Positions 52,874 through 63,299 of a stretch of DNA of 64,000 nucleotides are shown here, piece after piece; within the stretch, counting starts at the first letter, position 1; each line of letters opens with the position of its first letter. The translations under genes and the position numbers were made by a program. The notes under the pieces are model-generated. The model worked only from the letters and a program-made list of their open reading frames with translations. It searched no databases and was not told where the DNA came from. The stretch is taken from contig JAQMRL010000006.1 of the NCBI GenBank assembly GCA_035578175.1, positions 60,877,001 to 60,941,000 of the forward strand, written 5' to 3'. The stretch comes from Catonia carolina (Eukaryota > Arthropoda > Insecta > Hemiptera > Achilidae).

Positions 52874-53468
52874 TATATATATAATTTTTTTTTTCTTTTT
52901 TGGTTTAACGTCCGACTGTTGTGCAATTACTGCTAATGCAGACGGTACTGCCCATAACAGACAGGTAGAGAGTCATATTATTTACACTCAATCTGTTCGT
53001 TGCAGGGCTAAAATAAATAGTTCTGTTTCTTATCACATGGTCAGCCAATTAAATGACTGAATCATTTAAGAACAAAAGAGGTAGAGGTGTAAAAACACTA
53101 ATCAGAGTTATCTCCTCTGAAAGTAATGAATTTTATTATACAGCCAGACCCTGTGGTGAATGAAGTGAAGGTGTCATTTGCAGAGTAGAAAATATGTGCT
53201 TTTCAGAGGGCCCGGCATGCTGATAAGCGTACTTTTCCACTCAGTGAGGAAGGCAATGGTGAAACACCTCACTCCTCGTTTTACTTAGTAAAAATTCTAC
53301 AGGTTCAAACCAGCCTTTTGGCTGATGACCTAAACAACAACAACGCAGACGGTGAAGGATTAAATGATTTTTGTAACGTATGAAAATATGCCGTGCCTGA
53401 ATGTGATTCGAACCCAAGACCGCATGATGAAAGGCGAGCACGTTACCAGCTACGCCAATGCGGCCGGC
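52874..53468 (-). mobile_element. SINE family D with a SINE A inside
   Basis: SINE D pieces at 52,874-52,946 and 53,345-53,468 are flanked by an exact 13-bp duplication AGGCCTGCTGTTA (52,861-52,873 and 53,469-53,481). The tRNA-like head (minus) carries a B-box-like 'GGGTTCGAATCAC'. Confidence 0.94.
52947..53344 (+). mobile_element. SINE family A, full-length, nested in SINE D
   Basis: It is 398 bp from 'ACTGCCCATAACAGACAGG' to 'CCTAAACAACAACAAC', flanked by an exact 9-bp duplication GCAGACGGT (52,938-52,946 and 53,345-53,353). The hairpin reads CCAGCCTTTTGGCTGATGA. It fixes both ends and the direction of family A. Confidence 0.95.
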
Positions 53469-53481
53469 AGGCCTGCTGTTA

Positions 53482-54082
53482 AATTTCAGCAGTTAAACAT
53501 ACGGAATTTCACGTTATTCCGAGGGTCAGCCTGGTATACTCAGAAGTCTGAAGGATGTTGATAATTGATGAACAAAATGTTTCACAAATATTTACTTGGC
53601 ACGGGTTGTTAAAATGAAAGATTTCACGTCCAGAAATTTAATCAGATCCGAGAACAAAACATAGAACAGGTTTCACAAACTCATTATTCATTGATAAATC
53701 ATATTTAATCAGAATTTAATCTTCTTACAAGATTGAATAGTTACAATGGAGGAAGGATTTGACGTTCATTGATGAAATCACTGTTCAGTAAAAGTAGGAA
53801 GGGAGGTTGTGAAATTGGATGAATTTGTATTGGGAGCGAAAACACCTGCTGCATTAGTAGTAAGAAGACAGCAGCTAAGAAAATGAACTAGAAGCAAGAC
53901 GGGATGGCCCAAGCGGTGGGCGGTAATTGGCTGTTTCCTCTAGCACGCGCAACACCCACACCCCATTCAGTATTTACCTCCCTTTCTTTCGCAAATCATT
54001 CACTTAAATATACTATTATCTCTCCATACTCTATTTGGGTTTCTCCTTTCTTTTCATTTAGAAATTTTAGTTAAAACCAGCT
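53482..54082. other. Unassigned stretch
   Basis: No gene was recognised. Confidence 0.3.
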
Positions 54083-54092
54083 ATAAGTACCT

Positions 54093-54461
54093 CTGCCCAT
54101 AACAGACAGGTGGAGTGTCAAATTATTTAAATTCAATCTGTTCGTTGCAGGGCTAAAATAAATAGTTCTGTTTCTTATAACATGGTCAGCCACTTAAATG
54201 ACTGAATCATTTAAGAATAGAAGAGGTAGAGATGTAAAAGTTACTGATCAGAGTTATCTACTCTGAAAGTAATGAATTTCATTATACAGCTAGAACGTGT
54301 GGTGAATGAAGTGAAAATGTCATTTGCAGAGTGGAAAATATGTGATTTTCAGAGGGCCCGGCAGTGAGGAAGGCAATGGTAAACCACCTCACTCCTCGTT
54401 TTACTTAGTAAAACCTCTACAGGTTCAAACCAGCCTTTCGGCTGATGACGTAAGCAACAGC
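54093..54461 (+). mobile_element. SINE family A with 10-bp target duplication
   Basis: It is 369 bp from CTGCCCATAACAGACAGGTG to 'CTGATGACGTAAGCAACAGC', flanked by an exact ATAAGTACCT (54,083-54,092 and 54,462-54,471). It has a small internal deletion after 'AGAGGGCCCGGCA'. Confidence 0.95.
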
Positions 54462-54532
54462 ATAAGTACCTATGCAGCATTGACCTCAGTATGAATTTTA
54501 AAAAAATATTCTTAAATTGAGATATTAGGTAT

Positions 54533-55173
54533 TGTAACATTACGCTAGGAATGATTAAGGTGAGATAATTTTAGGTAAGACTTGGTGTTGTACGAGAAGA
54601 GTTTATTACGTGACTAGAACTACTACCTGGAAAGGGTGTAGTAGGGTGTCAGCTCTTATTCTAATTTCTTGTACTCTGTTGTGATTATTAAGTTTTATAA
54701 AATTTCTCAGAATTCCTTTATTTAGCTCTTTCTCGTGCCATCTAAATTTTAATTATTGCTTATAGAATTTGGAAGAAAGCCTTTGTATTTCTATTATTTG
54801 TTTACTACCTCTTCTTTCCAGAAAACTAATAGGGTATAATAGAATATTAGATCCTTTGTCGGTCAGTCAGTTGAATTCAGTCAGTTCAAGTTGTCATACG
54901 GAGTGAAATTAGTGTGAAGTAAATTGTATGTGTGGTGTACACATTGTATTTGGTTGTAAGTAAGAGGTAATTTTAAAATTAAAAATTTTTGCTAATGTTA
55001 GTTAAGTTAGTTTAAGCTTTACGTTTTTGTAATTAGTATAATTTAAGTAATAGTAATCTAAATTCAATAATTAATATTTATGAACTGTGTAAAAAATAAT
55101 TTTTATAAATTTAATAAACGTTTGTTTATTATTTATACCCAGATCCCGAACGAACGTAGGCTCAGGTGTTACA
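54533..55173 (+). repeat. Solo LTR, 641 bp
   Basis: It starts TGTAACATT and ends GTGTTACA, flanked by an exact 4-bp duplication GTAT (54,529-54,532 and 55,174-55,177). It shares 'CAGATCCCGAA' just before the end and 'AATTTGGTTGTAAGTA'-like text with the solo LTR at 48,857. Confidence 0.88.
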
Positions 55174-55239
55174 GTATATTACGATCCTATAATCCCGTAG
55201 AACGGGAAGTTACGTGAGTATAATACTATATTCTTCAAC

Positions 55240-55309
55240 GTTGGAAGTCGTAACCAATACAGAATTTGGGAACATGTACCCAAATTCTGTATTGGTTACA
55301 ACTTCCAAC
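55240..55309. repeat. 31-bp inverted repeat beside the solo LTR
   Basis: Arms 55,240-55,270 and 55,279-55,309 pair with one mismatch; the arm core is AACCAATACAGAATTTGGG and the loop is AACATGTA. Confidence 0.93.
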
Positions 55310-55449
55310 ATCTAGGTTTTCCAAACAGTCCTAGTTGTTCTTTTGAACTTGTCTAAGGAAATGTCCAAATATATTAACCCAATGGTTTCCAACTTGAACC
55401 GGAGAGCCAATTTCTGATTGAATAATGTAGCGGTGGCCATGCAAATAAT

Positions 55450-55684
55450 AGGCTATATAAGTTCAATAGTAGATACTTTTAAACAGATTTGAATACTAAA
55501 CAGTAGTTAAAGGTGTACTTTGATGGCTGAGGCTCAATTAACAATACTCTCTCAGGAATGATCGGCCTGGGTTTGTACAGGACTACGCCTCATTTACACG
55601 CCATACACATCATTCTCATCTCATTGGGTCATGGGGTTGCTTATTGTTCTGAATTAAACAGATTGCAGCGAACACACATCAGGG
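55450..55684 (+). repeat. SINE family C, 5' truncated
   Basis: Only the body is present, from 'TAGTAGATACTTTTAAACAG' to 'GAACACACATCAGGGATT'. There is no tRNA-like head. Confidence 0.8.
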
Positions 55685-57127
55685 ATTAAAAAATAAATTA
55701 ATAAAAAATATGTTTAATTGAACAGAAAAAATATTTCATAAAACCGAAAAATAAAATAAAATTAAAAGTTTGGCTACATATGTAAAATAGTAAATGGGAG
55801 TCCACCCGCGCAAAGAGATTAATGTAGAGAGTGGAAAAGAAGGGTAAAGCGAGAAGCCACGACTCCAAGAACAGCTAGGAGGGTTTAATGTCAGAATGAT
55901 GAACTAACTGAAAATTCAATTTTCTGGTAATGGTGTATTCTAGTGGTATCGTATGCAAGCTTTTCTATGCCAGAGTTAACCTTGTAAACAAGCCATCTAA
56001 GAAGGACATTATCATCCGATATTTTCTTCCCAAAATGGAATTTTGATTCCTTTCCTAACGAAAACATTTTATGTCAGGGTGACCGAGTACGAATTTTTTT
56101 TGTAAATTATGAATAATGTTAGCTAGTTTTAAATTCAAAAACGTATAAATAAAATAAGAGAGCGTGTAAAAGTGTTTATGAAAGAAGACCATTTGATTTT
56201 TAAACAGCTACGAATGATAAATTACTCAAACCGATTAAACTCTTAAAAAGTAATTTCTCAAGAAACAACAATTTCGATTTTATTAACAAAATTAACTTGT
56301 ACGACAACATAAAAGTCTAGTTTCCCACGATAAAACTAATTGTACGACATGAAGAATTCAAAATGTTGACTGATATTAAGCTCCGAGAGGAGTGGAAGTA
56401 GTGTGAAACAGAACTGCCCGATTTGATCCGAAACAGTGTGAACCGTGCTTTACATGTAACACAAGGTGTCAAATTACAAACACTTTACGGTAATTATACT
56501 ATTAGAAATTCTATCAAAGGAACGTGGACAATACAAACTTCAAGTTTGTATAAGCCAAGTATGATCAAAGAGCAGGGATCTTATATCATAGCAAATTGGA
56601 TCGGACATCCCTTAATGAATGTAATTGATATCATTTGAACAGGGACAATAATAATTTTTATCATTTTGACAAATTTATCAATTACCAAAACATCTGAAAG
56701 GGGATTCAATAATAATGATTACTTAAACTTTAATTATATAACAAGTAGTAATAAGTTAGATCTAATCGTGATGGTGGTTAAGTTCAAATTAAGTTGTTCG
56801 CTAAGTTTCATCTGATATCATCTATAATTAGAAGTAATCATAATATTATTTTGCCTATAATTACAAACCATAAAGTCATAAACAGTCATAATAATAATAT
56901 TATTATTATTATTATTTCAGAATTTCCTTTCATCTTAGACTTATAGTTCTGAGATTAATTCTAATTGGTTTTGATTCCTTCATGATACGTCAATTATATA
57001 GGATGTCTCAAAACAAAATTACCTTCAATAATACTTTAATTATACGTTGCAAACATTCGAAAAACTTCCAAAATATATTGTAACACCTAAATACGTTAAG
57101 GATTTGGGTATGATTAAAAAAAAAAAA
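55685..57127. other. Unassigned AT-rich stretch
   Basis: A 71-codon ORF (56,423-56,638) has fairly ordinary composition but no recognised domain and no clear splice sites. An (ATT)n run lies at 56,888-56,917. No gene can be supported. Confidence 0.3.
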
Positions 57128-57750
57128 ATTGGTGTGAAACACTCACACGATTTTCTCTTGCCAATGCAAATAATGAACAAAAAACTAATCTCAAATAACA
57201 TAACCTTATTTTAATCATGTGTGAATGATGTAAAATGAAAACCAACCTTACTTTGGCTTAATAATATGGAAAATCACTCTTTGACGCTAAACTAGGCTCA
57301 GTAGAGAAAAATGTTTAAATAAAAGTTGTAGATCTTTTAATTTCTTATCAATTTGAAGCTATGCATTTTTGTCGTAAAATGGATACTACGCGAAAATCTT
57401 AAAAAATCGATTTTTTTACAGATTTTCATGAAAAAAAAACAGAAAATCAATTATTATCTAAACTAAGCGTTATACAAAGAAATGTTTGAAATAAAAGCAG
57501 TAGGATTTTAAATTCTCTACAACTTTTATTTTATACATTTTTGCGCCACAATGCATATTAAAGCCGCAATCTTAAAAAAACTATTTTTTACGATAAATTA
57601 GCCTTCCTAAGAATTTAAGCAGACATGGCGCCTACCCTGTCCTGTAGAACATAAAAAATTTAGTAAATGAGGCGACTTTAAAAAAAATCGTAGGAGCCGT
57701 TTTTGAGAAAATCGCAAAAAAGTGAAAAATTACACGGATAAACTACAACA
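57128..57750 (-). repeat. Family E, reverse copy truncated at one end
   Basis: It starts 'TTGGTGTGAAACACTCACAC' and is collinear through 'TTGACGCTAAACTAGGCTCA', 'AAGCCGCAATCTTAAAAAAA' and 'AAATTACACGGATAAACTAC', where it stops. It is the cleanest copy of this half of the family. Confidence 0.75.
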
Positions 57751-58698
57751 CACGCTTAATGAGATAATGAGTATTTAGTAAAAGTTTTGTTTTTGAAGAA
57801 AACCCCGTAATTTTTCAAATATGTCGTCATTGTTAAACAACTATTTCATCGATTAACATAATATTTGGCAGGTTTGTTCCGTAGTAATTATGAAAAACGA
57901 TGATACAATAAAATTAAACAGAAAATCATTACTTTATAAGTAACGAGTTATTTTCATTAATAAATTTTATAAAATCACGAAACACGACATAAAAATGTCA
58001 GCATGCGAGAAACTTTTCGGTCTTTAAAGGTAACAGTACACACGCAGGAAATAAAACAGAGAAAATTTTTAATTAATTTTTAGCAAAATAATTATTTAAA
58101 TTGGACGTTCTTTTCTTCATAAACAAAACTTTTACTAAATATTATACATTATCTCATTAAGTGTGTGTTTTTAGAAATATTTTATACAACAAAAAACATA
58201 AAAAATACTTTTTTTTGTAAAAATACGTCATTTTGAAAAGTTTTAGTTACTTAAAAAACATTAGGTGTACGGTTTGTGAAATGGTTTAACAATCGGCATA
58301 TTGTTCCCTTTTGCCGGTACCCATCAAGTTATAGACAGACAGTAGTATTGTGCGGTCCCAAGCTACGTGTAGTTGCGGGGTGAAGGGAACGGGTGAGATA
58401 AATTGAATGAGTGATGCATGCTGGGAGAACGATTGTTGTATTACTCAGATATAAAACATTCGTTTCCAAACTTTCCGTATTTAACATATTTGTGGTTATT
58501 ACATTTATTTATTTACCTATTTTGATATAAATTGGTAAGTTAAATATTATGAATCCGACCAAGTTAATAACCCGGTAGATATTTGTTAAATGAATGCACC
58601 GGATGATAAGAATATTTTTTTAGTCTAGTTAGTACACGCTACCACTACAAATGCAGCAGCAGTGAAATACTACTAACACTCATTCATTACCCCACTAC
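57751..58698. other. Unassigned stretch
   Basis: Short inverted phrases 'ACACGCTTAATGAGATAATG' (57,752) and 'CATTATCTCATTAAGTGTGT' (58,146) face each other about 380 bp apart and are probably ends of a small element (57,745-58,172). No gene was seen. Confidence 0.45.
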
Positions 58699-58700
58699 TA

Positions 58701-59648
58701 ACGGGTGATTCAAAAAGAGCGCCGGTTTTAAACGGCTGGTAAATTTTTGTTTATGGGTTGGCAACATTGTTAGACCTCATTTCTATTTCGGAGAACATTC
58801 CGATTGACGATTCAGTTGTAGTTTCGCTTGTTCGCAGTGTAGTACTCTCGCAGTCTGTGTCTAACCATGGAGAAGTTTACTATTGCACAACGAGTGTTAA
58901 TCGTCAAAACATTTTACCAGAGTGGAGAGAGTTATGCGGCTACTGTCAGGCGACTTCGCGGTACTCTAGGACGTAATGAAGCACCGAATGAATCAACAGT
59001 TCGCAGGCTCATGAAAAAGTTTTTTGAGACGGGTTCAACAGTCGACCTTAAAAGTTCTGGACGTTGTCGTTCTGGTCGAACTGAGCAGAACGTTGCGTTG
59101 GTTCGTGACAGTGTGGCTGTTAGCCCAGCAAAATCAATACGTCGCCGTTCTCAACAATTGGGTTTACGATGTTCTTCTGTACGGAGAATTCTTCGGTACG
59201 ATCTCCAATATCACCCGTATAAAATTCAGTTGCTGCACGAGAAACAATGTTGTTGCTCCGTGAACGGTTCCAGGATCGCATCATTTCTCGTAATTCCGAC
59301 CATCAATGGCCACCAATGTCGTGTGACTTGACGCCTTGTGACTTTCATCTTTGGGGTCATCTGAAGTCATTGGTGTATGCCAATAAACCCTGAAACATCA
59401 ATGACTTGAAGGAGGAAATTCGACGGGTTATCGGGCAAATGGAAGTCGAAACTTGTGCAGTAATATCCAATTTCATGGACAGAGTTGATGCGTGCCAGCG
59501 CAGTAGAGGAGGACACATGCATGACATCATTTTTCATACATGAAATCGGAAGGTAAGATGAACTTGTTGATGTATTTATTTTCAGTTTTTCAATAAAATA
59601 AATCTCTTAATTTGATATATCAAAACCGGCGCTCTTTTTGAATCACCC
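58701..59648 (+). mobile_element. mariner-like element with internal deletion
   Basis: The inverted ends are about 28 bp: GGGTGATTCAAAAAGAGCGC continuing to CGGTTTT, at 58,703 and, reversed, ending at 59,648. TA lies at both sides (58,699-58,700 and 59,649-59,650). It is about 0.95 kb, short of the 1.3-1.4 kb usual for the type. Confidence 0.9.
58867..59544 (+). pseudogene. Transposase gene lacking its catalytic core
   Basis: The N-terminus is intact to about residue 127: 'MEKFTIAQRVLIVKTFYQSG', then 'ETGSTVDLKSSGR' and 'YHPYKIQLLHE', a helix-turn-helix transposase start. The ORF then passes out of the original frame. The true C-terminus resumes in another frame as 'LLRERFQDRIISRN', then 'DLTPCDFHLWGHLKSL' (region of the third catalytic Asp) and 'RSRGGHMHDIIFHT', with one in-frame stop near 59,391. 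The segment with the first two catalytic Asp residues is deleted at about 59,245. It cannot encode an active enzyme but could still yield a DNA-binding fragment. Confidence 0.9.
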
Positions 59649-59650
59649 TA

Positions 59651-60344
59651 TATAACAACGGACTGCATTCCTTCCAACTACATGGAGCTGGGACTCAAGT
59701 AATAAGTTTGGAAATCCCTGACTTCGTTTATACCGGGCGGTAGGTGATTTAATGTGGGTACTCAGTGAATGACTCCCTACACCTGGGTTATAACCGGGGA
59801 CCACTGTCGACTACTATGAAAATAAGGAAATGTTGTAAAACTTTTCAGGCGCCCGGTACACATAAATATCAGTTGACTGACTTGTATAAAAGCAATTAAA
59901 TTTTCCTCAGCTAAACAACAGGAAGTTATTTAGAATGCTTCCCACATTCATTAGTAGCATCTCATAAATGAATGAGCTAATAATACTAATATATTTATCC
60001 GTAATGTATTTCTAATGAGGTTTTACTACTTTTTTCATAAATTTTTAATTCTGTTAACGATTTACATTTATTTTACATTTGATATTTCAAAGTGGTACTG
60101 TTAAATAATATCTAAACCATGTTTACTTGCGCATTTTGCCCCGTCTTTTATTCAGGAGAAACCAGTACTTCCCTTAATTTACTGTACTTTTTTGGCTTTT
60201 TTGACTTGTTTGGCCTAATTGGGCCATTTTAGAAATCCATGATCAATTCCTTCCTGAAGAACCCACCGTTCTACTCTTGTGAGTTTCCTACTAAATAAAT
60301 AAACAAAACTTTATTGTCATGTCACCGTCGCCCCCTTTGATTAG
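59651..60344. other. Unassigned stretch
   Basis: No gene was recognised. Confidence 0.3.
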
Positions 60345-60479
60345 GTTCTGTGCTGCCAGCTATCAAAGCTTCCGACGTAGCGACAGAGGGAGCCGCCAAT
60401 GGTTCCGAGAGGGGTGGTAGGCTTGTGGCGGCGTACCGACAGAGGCCTTTGTCGCCAATACCACAGTGCTCTCGGCGAT

Positions 60480-60488
60480 TATAAAAAG
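60480..60488 (+). promoter_or_regulatory. TATA box of the GC-rich unit
   Basis: TATAAAAAG, with two CCAAT boxes 25 and 84 bp upstream. A TATA-like box is also present at the matching place in copy 2. Confidence 0.5.
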
Positions 60489-60815
60489 AGCTCTCTACTG
60501 AGCCAAGGGATTCAATTCCGATCCAGACAGCAGACAAGACGTCCACCATCGGCACACGGCTACCGGACTCCAGCGAAGACTAATCGACGACCCCGCAAGA
60601 GAGAAGATGATGCTTCCGCTCGCCGACCCGACCGTAAGCAGTCGACCGGACCGTCGTCGCCCGCTGACGCGAGCGATGCCTACAGCTGTCCCTAGACGCA
60701 CTTATGTGAAGGAAGATAATGACGTCTCCACTGGAAGACGACACGCCGTATCGCCCAGCTCCTCGCCACGACGACTACGACCGACGCTTCCCATCAAGAC
60801 GACCACCGCTTAAAC

Positions 60816-60835
60816 GGCCCTTTTCAGGGCCACCA
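60816..60835 (+). terminator. Histone mRNA 3' stem-loop
   Basis: GGCCCTTTTCAGGGCCACCA has a 6-bp stem (GGCCCT/AGGGCC), a TTTC loop and the ACCA that follows. It matches the established metazoan histone 3'-end processing signal bound by SLBP. Confidence 0.8.
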
Positions 60836-60954
60836 AAAATTAAAGGTTTTAACTCGCCAATTAATATTGCCATCCGGTGACAGTCACTTAAAATAATATA
60901 CATTATATGACAAGTCAAAATATTTTTTTTTACAAATCATGGATTCCTAATCGT

Positions 60955-61075
60955 GTACAGTGTCCATCGGTCATATCATGCGAGATGAGCGCAGGTATGA
61001 ATTGCTCTTAAGTATTCTGCGAGGTAAAATCGACAGTAGAAGGGGACCAGGACGCAGAAGTATTTCTTGGATTTC
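60955..61075 (+). pseudogene. LINE C-terminal fragment fused to a mariner
   Basis: The frame reads 'VQCIGHIMRDERRYELLL', then 'GKIDSRRGPGRRSISWIS', the C-terminal LINE motif also seen at the end of the ORF at 17,207 (GHITRGEKYELL...GRRRISWL). It passes directly into mariner sequence at about 61,075. Confidence 0.8.
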
Positions 61076-61595
61076 ATAATCTATGGGAATGTGTTCCTTC
61101 ACTGGGTTACTGAAGGCCAAACAATTAATAAATATTACTACCTTGAGGTACTTTCTAAACTACGTCAAAGAGTAAGGAAAAAACGCCCTGAAATGTGGAA
61201 GGACAAATCATGGGTTCTCCATCACGACAACGCGTCAGCTCATTCCGCGTTATTTATCAAGAGGTTTCTAGCCAAGTATAGCATCTCAGTGGTAGAACAT
61301 CCACCTTATTCACCTGATCTTGCACCACATGACTTCTACCAGTTCCCTAAGGTGAACTCTGCATTAAAAGGGGCAAGATTTGAGTCTGTGGCAGCTGTAA
61401 AAGAGAAAGCAGCACGTGTCCTGAAGAAGCTGACAGAAGATGACTTCCAGCACTGTTTGCAACAATGGAAAGTTTGCATGGAGCGTTGTAGGGATAGAGG
61501 AGGAGCGTATATTGAAGGTGACAATAAGTGATTATGTATAAAATAAAAATAAATTGTTTTACGTCAGTCTCGTTATTTAATAGTCACACCTCGTA
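61075..61595 (+). pseudogene. 5'-truncated DD34D mariner
   Basis: ORF 61,067-61,531 contains the C-terminal half of a classic mariner transposase: 'WKDKSWVLHHDNASAHSALF' and 'PPYSPDLAPHDFYQFPK', with 34 residues between the second and third Asp. The DNA-binding domain and first catalytic Asp are missing. The right end TIR ('TCTCGTTATTTAATAGTCAC' to 'CACCTCGTA', about 61,566-61,595) is present; no left TIR was found. The remaining frame is open to its stop, with the canonical second and third Asp intact. Confidence 0.92.
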
Positions 61596-62461
61596 TTTTA
61601 ATAAGATATCTCGTACAACAAGATATAAGATATGATAGAAGACCGCTAAACGGAAAATTATTCAAAAATATATTCTGTAACTAATCAGAACAATTTATAA
61701 AGAGACGAGGTAATAAAAGGGTTTTTGTTGGTAGGTAATGGATAACATATTTTATATCAAAAATAAACCGAATAAAAAATGTAAAAGATGAATTATTATA
61801 TTGAAAAGAGAAGAATCTTGTCTCACACATCCAGTGTGATATTTAATAATAAAAGCAATAAATAACGGGTGAACAGTGTAATATAAAATTAATAATAGAA
61901 AAGGATGGAAAGAATTTCTGTTACTGGTTCGTATAGTGTGCACGCGTGCGTGTGTGTGTGAGACAGAACAGAAAATAGAATATAGAGAGTAGTTTAGAAG
62001 AACAGTCCTAGCTATCTGGTAAAGTATGCAGGAGGTTCGGGAGTTGAGGGCGTTGGAATGCAACATCCCTGGAGGGATCGGGAACGACGGAGTAAGTTCA
62101 ACAGACATATAGGGATTCTAAAACGGGACGCTGGGAATCTTCTAAAACAGAAAACACTACTATTGTACAAGTGTATATATCTATATGTATATTCACTCTC
62201 ACAAAACATCTTCTATCCTTAGGGGAACAAAAGAATACAACTAAACAAAAAAATCTTTTAAGCGGATAATGGAATAGGGATTTCATATACTTAAAGGAAA
62301 TTATTACAAAATCTTTTGATAAGATTTCAATTCAGTCTAGAAGGAATATAACATTTAATGAAATAAATAGAGTTATAATATAATATGAAATGATAATAAC
62401 TTCTCTTTAATATTAATTAAGTGTAAAGTTCATTGATAAGTTGAGTCCAGCTTCTAATGAC
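61596..62461. other. Unassigned stretch
   Basis: A (GT)n-like run lies at 61,945-61,965. A 60-nt GC-richer block with possible splice sites is noted in the findings (62,032-62,091). No gene can be supported. Confidence 0.3.
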
Positions 62462-62760
62462 AAATTTGGTGTGAAACACTCACACGACTTTCTCTTATCA
62501 ATGCAAAAAAGGACCAATTCTAATGAGCAAAATACGTAAAATTACTAACAACCTCAAATAAAAGTACGTAACACAAGAGGACTCAACACGAACATTTTCA
62601 TTAAGACTGGTCAAGTTCATTCGATTTTTCATCACTTTTTTGCGAGTTTTTTACTACATTTTTTATTCTTTAAAATCTAAAAGATATGGTTAAGTGCTCA
62701 GAGGTTGATTTTAATTTTGCGTCAAAATTAGTTTTTATTGGTTTTGAGGCAACATTGGAC
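62462..62760. repeat. Family E, two fragments in opposite orientation
   Basis: Reverse terminus at 62,462-62,520 ('TTGGTGTGAAACACTCACAC'), then forward-oriented E text from about 62,585 ('CACGAACATTTTCATTAAGA', 'TCACTTTTTTGCGAG'). Confidence 0.6.
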
Positions 62761-62779
62761 TAAACCAATCAATTTCTAG

Positions 62780-63120
62780 TGTTCTTCGGATAACGTATTG
62801 GTCTAGCCTTTCGGTTTTGCCAGTACTTTTTGAGAAGTTCCGATCTTTGTTTCCATATCTCATCTGTAACCTCCACCGTACGTCTTTCTGCTTTTCCTGA
62901 ATAAAATCTGTGTGTTTTGAGAGTACTTTTTATTTTTTTCTTGTCAAACGCGTCCTTAATCGCCAGTCCAATTTCATTGAGATCCCTCTTAAGCTCTTCG
63001 ATGTATCTTCTCGTAATCTTTCGTTCAAGTTCCTGAGGATCAGTTGTTTCAATATTTTATCATTCGGCCTTCTTGAAATGTGGAAAAAGTAGGAAATCCT
63101 CCTTTTCTTCAACACGCTAA
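62780..63120 (-). pseudogene. Probable LINE C-terminal remnant
   Basis: The minus frame reads 'KKRRISYFFHISRRPNDKIL', 'KQLILRNLNERLREDTSKSL' and, further on, 'KTHRFYSGKAERRTVEVTDE'. The order and style fit the C-terminal tail of LINE polyproteins ('RRLxFxGHIxRM...RLTKQI...W'). The match is weaker than for the other remnants. Confidence 0.5.
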
Positions 63121-63299
63121 TAAAATCGGACCAATTTCCTTATAAACAGTTTCATTAGAAGGAATTCGCCATAATTAATTTTTTTTTGATAATTCTTGTT
63201 AAGGCAGGTTCTGATAATTTTGCGTTCTGTTTAATAAAGTTGGTCAGTTTTAGCTTTTTTCTTAATTTGGAAAATAATTTCACCAGCGTAAAGTACCTC

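Larger units (their letters stand above)
60345..60835 (+). pseudogene. GC-rich histone-gene-like unit, copy 1
   Basis: The layout is that of a replication-dependent histone gene. CCAAT occurs at 60,396-60,400 and 60,455-60,459, a TATA box TATAAAAAG at 60,480-60,488, a region of about 300 bp, a stop TAA in 'CGCTTAAAC', and then the stem-loop at 60,816-60,831. The middle (60,545-60,810) is much GC-richer than the surroundings, but no frame encodes a histone I can recognise; the last frame ends LPIKTTTA, weakly like the H2A C-terminus (LPKKTEKKA). A diverged relative lies on the other strand at 34,660-35,175. It may be a decayed histone gene, or an unrelated gene with a histone-type 3' end. Confidence 0.5.

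Noticed and set aside
56423..56638. 71-codon ORF as a gene
   Set aside because: No domain, no splice signals and no neighbouring exons were seen.
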